This document shows, in pieces, positions 60,156 through 64,000 of a stretch of DNA of 64,000 nt. The stretch's first letter is position 1. Every line of letters starts with the position of its first letter. The notes beneath the pieces were generated by a model that was given only the letters and a program-made list of their open reading frames with translations, was not told the origin of the DNA and made no database searches. Source of the stretch: Eikenella halliae (lineage in GTDB: Bacteria; Pseudomonadota; Gammaproteobacteria; Burkholderiales; Neisseriaceae); assembly GCF_001648475.1 (NCBI RefSeq), contig NZ_LXSQ01000020.1:145237-209236 (forward strand), given 5' to 3'. A program made the position numbers and the translations under genes.

Positions 60156-61784
60156 ATGAAAAAACTCCTTTGGCTGTTCTCCGGCCTCATCCTGCTGCTG
60201 GCCGCCCTATTCCTCGGCGCGCCCTACTATCTCGGCATCAAAGCCGAACAAAGCCTGAACAAACAGCATGAAATCCTAAGCCACACATCCTTCTTGCAAG
60301 TCGAATCCCGCCGCTACGAGCGCGGCTGGTTCAGTTCGCACGAAACCACCGTGGTGCGCTTCAAGCCCACCTTCCTGGCGCAGCTGCAAGACAAACTGCC
60401 CGACAACATCAAAACCATCCTCACCCAGCCCATCACACTGGAGAGCAACATCAAACACAGCCTGTTTGCCAACGGCAGCATGCCTGTGCGCGCCGTGGTA
60501 GACACCGAATTCGTTTTCCAGCCCGAAAGCCGAGAAATATTGCAACGCTTCTTCGGCAGCCAAGCCCCTGCCAGCCTGCGCAACGTGATCCAACTCAACG
60601 GCAACGGCCGCCTCACTTGGCAGGTGCCCACTTTCAAATACCAAGAGCTCTCCGGTATCGCCATCAATTGGCAAGGCCTCGAAGGCAGCACCGACTACAC
60701 CAAATACTTTACTGAATACCAAAGCAGCCTGAACAACCCCGGCCTCACCATCACCCTGGCCGACAAAGGCAGCGTTTCCTACAAAAACCTCCAGCTGCAC
60801 ACCGAAACCCGCGAAGGCAGCCACAACCTTGCCCTGGGCAACAGCAAGCTTACTCTCGGCCAAGTGGAAGTGGAATGGAAAGACAGCATCAACTACGACA
60901 TCCGCCTCAACGATGTGCTGAACATGGTGTCCGACCTGCAAATCGGCAGCTTCATCAACCCCTACGGCCAAGTGCCGCCCGCCAAAATCACCCTCAACGA
61001 CCTGCAAATCGAAACCCGCATGGATCAAGACGGCCGTTGGGTGAACACCGAAGGCAAATTCGGCTTTGCCAAGCTCAACTACGGCAGCGACAACTACGGC
61101 CCGCTGGTCATCCACGTGAGCGCCGAACACCTCGATGCCGAAAGCCTCGCCGCGCTCAAAACCCGCCGCGACCAGCTCATCACCCAGCGCCTCAGCGACG
61201 AGCAAATGCGCGAAGCCCTACTTGCCGCCCTGCGCAACGAAGCCGCCGGCCTGTTTACTAACGATCCCGTTATCCGGCTCAAACAGTTCGACCTCACCAC
61301 ACCGCAAGGCATGATTAGCGGCAACGGCGAACTCAAATTCAGCGGCCTTACCGCTGCCGATTTGAATGATATCGACAACCTGCTCGCCAAAACCGACGCC
61401 GATTTCCACATCGCCGCGCCGCAGCAAGTGATCGAACGGCTCACCGCCGCTCAAGCCAAAAACTACATCAGCGTCGATCCATCCCTGCCCGATGCCGACC
61501 ACGAAATCAAAGAAGCCGTGCGCCTGTGGCTCGACAGCGTGCTCAAAAGCATGGCGCGGCAAGGCTACCTGAAAATCGACGGCAACCAAATCGTGAGCAC
61601 CCACATCGTCGTGCGCAACAAAACCTTCAGCATGAACGGCAAGCGCATCGAATCGCAAGCCGATGAAAACCTGTTGCCCGACAGCTCCCTGCCCGCCGAT
61701 TCCAGTGCCCCGGCCACGCCGGCATCCGTACCGGCCGCCGCCTCGGCTGCTTCCACCCCGCCGAAGGGCGCATCTGCCCCCTAG
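60156..61784 (+). CDS. YdgA family protein (DUF945)
   Basis: A 542-residue protein with one N-terminal membrane helix (MKKLLWLFSGLILLLAALFLGAPYYLG) and a large periplasmic beta-rich domain; the fold of E. coli YdgA is an elongated beta structure. Family marks are GIKAEQSLNKQHEIL, VESRRYERGWFSSHETTVVRFKP and LDSVLKSMARQGYLKIDG. The C-terminus is Ala/Pro/Ser-rich. Function unknown; envelope-related. The GYLK in the last conserved block coincides with an uptake sequence. The ATG at 60156 starts the membrane helix. Confidence 0.88.
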   Translation: MKKLLWLFSGLILLLAALFLGAPYYLGIKAEQSLNKQHEILSHTSFLQVESRRYERGWFSSHETTVVRFKPTFLAQLQDKLPDNIKTILTQPITLESNIKHSLFANGSMPVRAVVDTEFVFQPESREILQRFFGSQAPASLRNVIQLNGNGRLTWQVPTFKYQELSGIAINWQGLEGSTDYTKYFTEYQSSLNNPGLTITLADKGSVSYKNLQLHTETREGSHNLALGNSKLTLGQVEVEWKDSINYDIRLNDVLNMVSDLQIGSFINPYGQVPPAKITLNDLQIETRMDQDGRWVNTEGKFGFAKLNYGSDNYGPLVIHVSAEHLDAESLAALKTRRDQLITQRLSDEQMREALLAALRNEAAGLFTNDPVIRLKQFDLTTPQGMISGNGELKFSGLTAADLNDIDNLLAKTDADFHIAAPQQVIERLTAAQAKNYISVDPSLPDADHEIKEAVRLWLDSVLKSMARQGYLKIDGNQIVSTHIVVRNKTFSMNGKRIESQADENLLPDSSLPADSSAPATPASVPAAASAASTPPKGASAP

Positions 61785-61850
61785 CCCAGCAACAGAAGGC
61801 TGCCGTTTCAGGTAGCCTTCTGATTATTTTCCAAGCAAGCGTTGCACAAA

Positions 61851-62234
61851 ATGAGCCAGTCTCCCTACCCGCCCGCCGCCTATCCAGAAAAAGTAGGTAC
61901 CTACCCTGCCCTCTGCCATTCCGGCGGCGGCTATTTCTACGACGACGTGCTCGAATACCGCGTGTGGTGCCATCCCGAGCGCGGCGCCCCCGATTTATAT
62001 GAAGGCGACGACTACTTCCATGCCTTCGCCACCCATGCCGAAGCCCTCGCCTTTGCCAAAGGGCAGCCCGGCAGCGAAGCCCCGCTCGTCCTCGTTCGCC
62101 AACAAGAATACATCGACGAACCCCAGCCCGGCACCTTCATCCGCCGTACCGGCGAACGCATCACCGAATGGCTGCCGGAATGGCTGGAAAACAGCCGGCG
62201 TCAGCCCGGCTCAATCGAAGCTTTTCTCGCCTAA
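61851..62234 (+). CDS. Conserved protein of unknown function
   Basis: A 127-residue soluble protein. Blocks such as YPALCHSGGGYFYDDVLEYRVWCHPERGAPDLYEGDDYFHAFATHAEALAFA and LVLVRQQEYIDEPQPG are shared, as far as I recall, with small proteobacterial proteins often labelled GCN5-family, although no acetyl-CoA-binding motif can be seen here. Cys, His and Glu in the first block could bind a metal. The ATG at 61851 is chosen over a TTG three codons upstream. It lies between the YdgA-like gene and ruvB. Confidence 0.7.
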   Translation: MSQSPYPPAAYPEKVGTYPALCHSGGGYFYDDVLEYRVWCHPERGAPDLYEGDDYFHAFATHAEALAFAKGQPGSEAPLVLVRQQEYIDEPQPGTFIRRTGERITEWLPEWLENSRRQPGSIEAFLA

Positions 62235-62368
62235 CAGGCTACCTGAAAGCAAACGAACTGAACGCCAGCAAGACAAACGGCAAGCCCAAGCAAATTTCGC
62301 TAAAATGCAACCGAACACAGCAACTTCAGGTAGCCCCACCTGCTACCCCACCCCAAAAAGGCTACCTG

Positions 62369-62432
62369 AAAACGAAGCGAAGCGAAGTTTCTGCGAAGCT
62401 AAAACGAAGCGAAGCTCCTACAAAGCTAATTG
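62369..62432. repeat. DUS-linked tandem repeat, two units
   Basis: Directly after an uptake sequence (62359) come two units of the AACGAAGCGAAGC-GAGTTTCTGCGAAGCTAAAA theme: AACGAAGCGAAGCGAAGTTT plus CTGCGAAGCTAA, then AACGAAGCGAAGCTCCTACA plus AAGCTAA. It is the same family as at 63580-63643, with some drift. Confidence 0.65.
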
Positions 62433-62521
62433 GCAAAACCAAGGCCGTGCCGCCGTAAAAACCAAATAAAACCGCAACCAAATTAACCCACTAAGGCTAC
62501 CTGAAAACCCCATTCCCCATC

Positions 62522-63553
62522 ATGCTCCACACCGATTCCCTCACCGCCGCCGAACCCGAACGCCTCATCACCGCCCGCCAAATTTCCAGCCAGGAAGAGC
62601 AGCTTGAACGCGCCCTGCGCCCCAAAACCCTTGCCGACTACATCGGCCAGGCCAAAACCAAAGAGCAGCTCGGCATCTTCATCCAAGCCGCCAAAAAGCG
62701 CGGCGAAGCCCTCGACCACACCCTCCTGTTCGGCCCCCCCGGCCTGGGCAAAACCACCCTCGCCCACATCATCGCCAAAGAGCTCGGCGTCAACCTGCGC
62801 CAAACCAGCGGCCCCGTGCTCGAGCGCGCCGGCGACCTCGCCGCCCTGCTCACCAACCTCGAGCCGTACGACGTGCTCTTTATCGACGAAATCCACCGCC
62901 TCAGCCCCGTGGTGGAAGAAATCCTCTACCCCGCCCTCGAAGACTACCAGCTCGACATCATGATCGGCGAAGGCCCTGCCGCCCGCAGCGTGAAAATCGA
63001 CCTGCCCCCCTTCACCCTCGTCGGCGCCACCACCCGCGCCGGCATGCTCACCAACCCCCTGCGCGACCGCTTCGGCATCGTCTCCCGCCTCGAGTTTTAC
63101 AGCAGCGCCAACCTCGCCACCATCGTTTCCCGCTCCGCCACCCTGCTGCAAATGAGCCTGGCCGACAACGGCGCACTCGAAATCGCCCGCCGCAGCCGCG
63201 GCACCCCGCGCATCGCCAACCGCCTGCTGCGCCGCGTGCGCGACTACGCCGAAGTGAAAAGCAACGGCCGCGTAGATGCCGCCCTGGCCGATGCCGCCCT
63301 GCAAATGCTCGATGTGGACAACGAAGGCCTCGACATGATGGACCGCAAATTCCTCGAAGCCGTGCTGCACAAATTTGCCGGCGGCCCCGTCGGCTTGGAC
63401 AACATCGCCGCCGCCATTGGCGAAAGCCCCGACACCATCGAAGACGTAATCGAGCCCTACCTCATCCAGCAAGGCTTCCTCCAGCGCACCCCGCGCGGCC
63501 GCGTCGCCACCGAACGCAGCTATAGCCACTTCGGCCTGCCGTTTCAGCCGTGA
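62522..63553 (+). CDS. ruvB: Holliday junction branch migration ATPase RuvB
   Basis: A 343-residue AAA+ motor. Walker A is GPPGLGKTT (Gly71-Thr79), Walker B LFIDEIHRLS, sensor I GATTRAGMLTNPLRDRFG, sensor II/arginine-finger region RSRGTPRIANRLLRRVRDYAE, and the winged-helix DNA-binding end QGFLQRTPRGRVATE. RuvB hexamers drive branch migration with RuvA, which is not adjacent here. The length is normal. An uptake sequence lies on each side. Confidence 0.98.
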   Translation: MLHTDSLTAAEPERLITARQISSQEEQLERALRPKTLADYIGQAKTKEQLGIFIQAAKKRGEALDHTLLFGPPGLGKTTLAHIIAKELGVNLRQTSGPVLERAGDLAALLTNLEPYDVLFIDEIHRLSPVVEEILYPALEDYQLDIMIGEGPAARSVKIDLPPFTLVGATTRAGMLTNPLRDRFGIVSRLEFYSSANLATIVSRSATLLQMSLADNGALEIARRSRGTPRIANRLLRRVRDYAEVKSNGRVDAALADAALQMLDVDNEGLDMMDRKFLEAVLHKFAGGPVGLDNIAAAIGESPDTIEDVIEPYLIQQGFLQRTPRGRVATERSYSHFGLPFQP

Positions 63554-63579
63554 GGCTACCTGAAAGCATCGGTATCTTG

Positions 63580-63643
63580 TTAGCTTCGCAGAAACTCCGC
63601 TTTGCTTCGTTTTAGCTTCGCAGAAACTCCGCTTTGCTTCGTT
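63580..63643. repeat. Perfect 32-bp tandem repeat linked to DUS
   Basis: Two identical 32-bp units in direct contact (63580-63611 and 63612-63643), each reading TTAGCTTCGCAGAAACTCCG then CTTTGCTTCGTT. An opposed pair of uptake sequences (63553 and 63644) brackets the array. It is not a CRISPR: there are no spacers. Confidence 0.9.
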
Positions 63644-63687
63644 TTCAGGTAGCCTTTCTTGAGCTCTTATCTCCCTCGATAAGCCAT

Positions 63688-63715
63688 TATAGTCAATTAA
63701 AATCAAAATAGGACA
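63688..63715. mobile_element. Terminal inverted repeat of an IS630-family element
   Basis: The sequence starting TATAGTCAATTAAAATCAAA just past the transposase stop is the probable left end of the insertion sequence. It begins at TA, the target of IS630-type elements, and matches the CREE terminus (copy 2) at 23 of 28 positions. The right end lies outside the window. Confidence 0.65.
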
Positions 63716-64000
63716 GTAACGCATCGTCAAATCGGGCGTAATCAGACAATACGGTTCGAAGATACCGCTTAATATTCGCCCACACCTTCTCAATCGGATT
63801 GAGCTCAGGTGAATAGGGTGCAAGAGGCAATACCTTATGTCCCAATTTTTCCGCCATTTCCCGTAAGACACCTATACGGTGAAATCGTGCATTATCTAAA
63901 ATAATCACCGATTTTTGAGTCAATGCGGGCAGTAGGCATTGCTGAAACCACGCTTCAAAAAAGACTCCGGTCATCGTATTTTGATAAACCATCGGAGCAA
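63693..64000 (-). CDS. IS630-family transposase, partial at window edge
   Basis: The C-terminal 102 codons of a DDE transposase running in from beyond the right edge; no stop or start is met before position 64000. VIILDNARFHR contains the second catalytic Asp, and LPLAPYSPELNPIEKVWANIKRYLR the final Glu of the DDE triad, as in IS630/Tc1-type enzymes. The TGA stop (63695-63693) lies inside the terminal repeat of the element. No frameshift is seen in the visible part, so the element may be active. Confidence 0.92.
   Translation of the reverse strand, partial: APMVYQNTMTGVFFEAWFQQCLLPALTQKSVIILDNARFHRIGVLREMAEKLGHKVLPLAPYSPELNPIEKVWANIKRYLRTVLSDYARFDDALLSYFDFN

Noticed and set aside
63580..63643. 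Possible CRISPR repeat
   Set aside because: The two 32-bp units touch each other without spacers, and no cas gene is present.
62483..63871. Long minus-strand open frame (462 codons) opposite ruvB
   Set aside because: It is the antisense of ruvB. The translation is a Gly/Ala/Val-rich shadow with no domain, and it runs through the tandem repeats.

Overview
The window looks like a chromosomal segment of an Eikenella species (Neisseriaceae, Betaproteobacteria). The main reason is the 12-mer AGGCTACCTGAA and its complement, which I count about 110 times by eye. It matches the Eikenella dialect of the neisserial DNA uptake sequence (DUS). Neisserial house style is also visible in minimal ProQ, petABC with a long cytochrome b, the patA-patB-ape1 peptidoglycan O-acetylation cluster, a TfoX-TadA fusion, and Correia-type (CREE) miniature elements. 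There is no rRNA, prophage, secretion system or CRISPR array. The window is mostly core genome with scattered small repeats.

Layout. 1-9 kb: a lipoprotein possibly of the Tli4 immunity family, proQ, purE, the dusB-fis pair, a phosphatase-like lipoprotein, rpmE, an EEP-family hydrolase, aroG and two tandem RDD membrane proteins, then a CREE. 9-13 kb: a four-gene Mn/Fe ABC transporter operon on the minus strand. 13-17 kb: a phospholipase D/cardiolipin synthase, an orphan SUKH-type immunity protein and an MnmC oxidoreductase without its methyltransferase half. 17-22 kb: lon-hupB-ppiD in the same order as E. coli, with a heat-shock-type promoter before lon. 22-28 kb: nnrD, rluE, rph, a GST, a DyP peroxidase and brnQ. 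28-32 kb: patA-patB-ape1. 33-37 kb: nif3-like gene and petABC (cytochrome bc1). 37-46 kb: alcohol dehydrogenase, upp, a TauE/SafE-like protein, tadA, a VirK/YbjX-family gene, nth, mltD and a YafS-like methyltransferase. 46-56 kb: tRNA-Ser(GGA), metB-like gene, gltX, hda, a HAD phosphatase, rlmJ, a Sel1-repeat protein, erpA and glyA. 57-64 kb: a dif site, tldD, a Fur-controlled small RNA candidate, fabI, a YdgA-like protein, ruvB, and the edge of an IS630-family transposase.

The most notable observations are not protein genes. (1) A near-canonical XerCD dif site at 57154-57181 places this window at the replication terminus. (2) A Fur-box promoter at 58889-58916 precedes a structured, gene-free stretch of about 140 nt. 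Its middle (59006-59018) is complementary at 12 of 13 positions to the Shine-Dalgarno region of petA in this same window (33833-33845), with a further 7 bp beyond. This resembles the iron-responsive sRNA NrrF acting on petABC. (3) The end of the IS630-family element at the right edge matches the CREE terminus at 23 of 28 positions, suggesting a transposase that could mobilise these miniature elements. (4) DUS copies inside genes are read in frame as recurring peptides (GYLK, RLPE, FQVA, FSGSL). (5) A second sRNA or attenuator candidate lies upstream of rlmJ.

All calls were made by reading the sequence. No database search was run.
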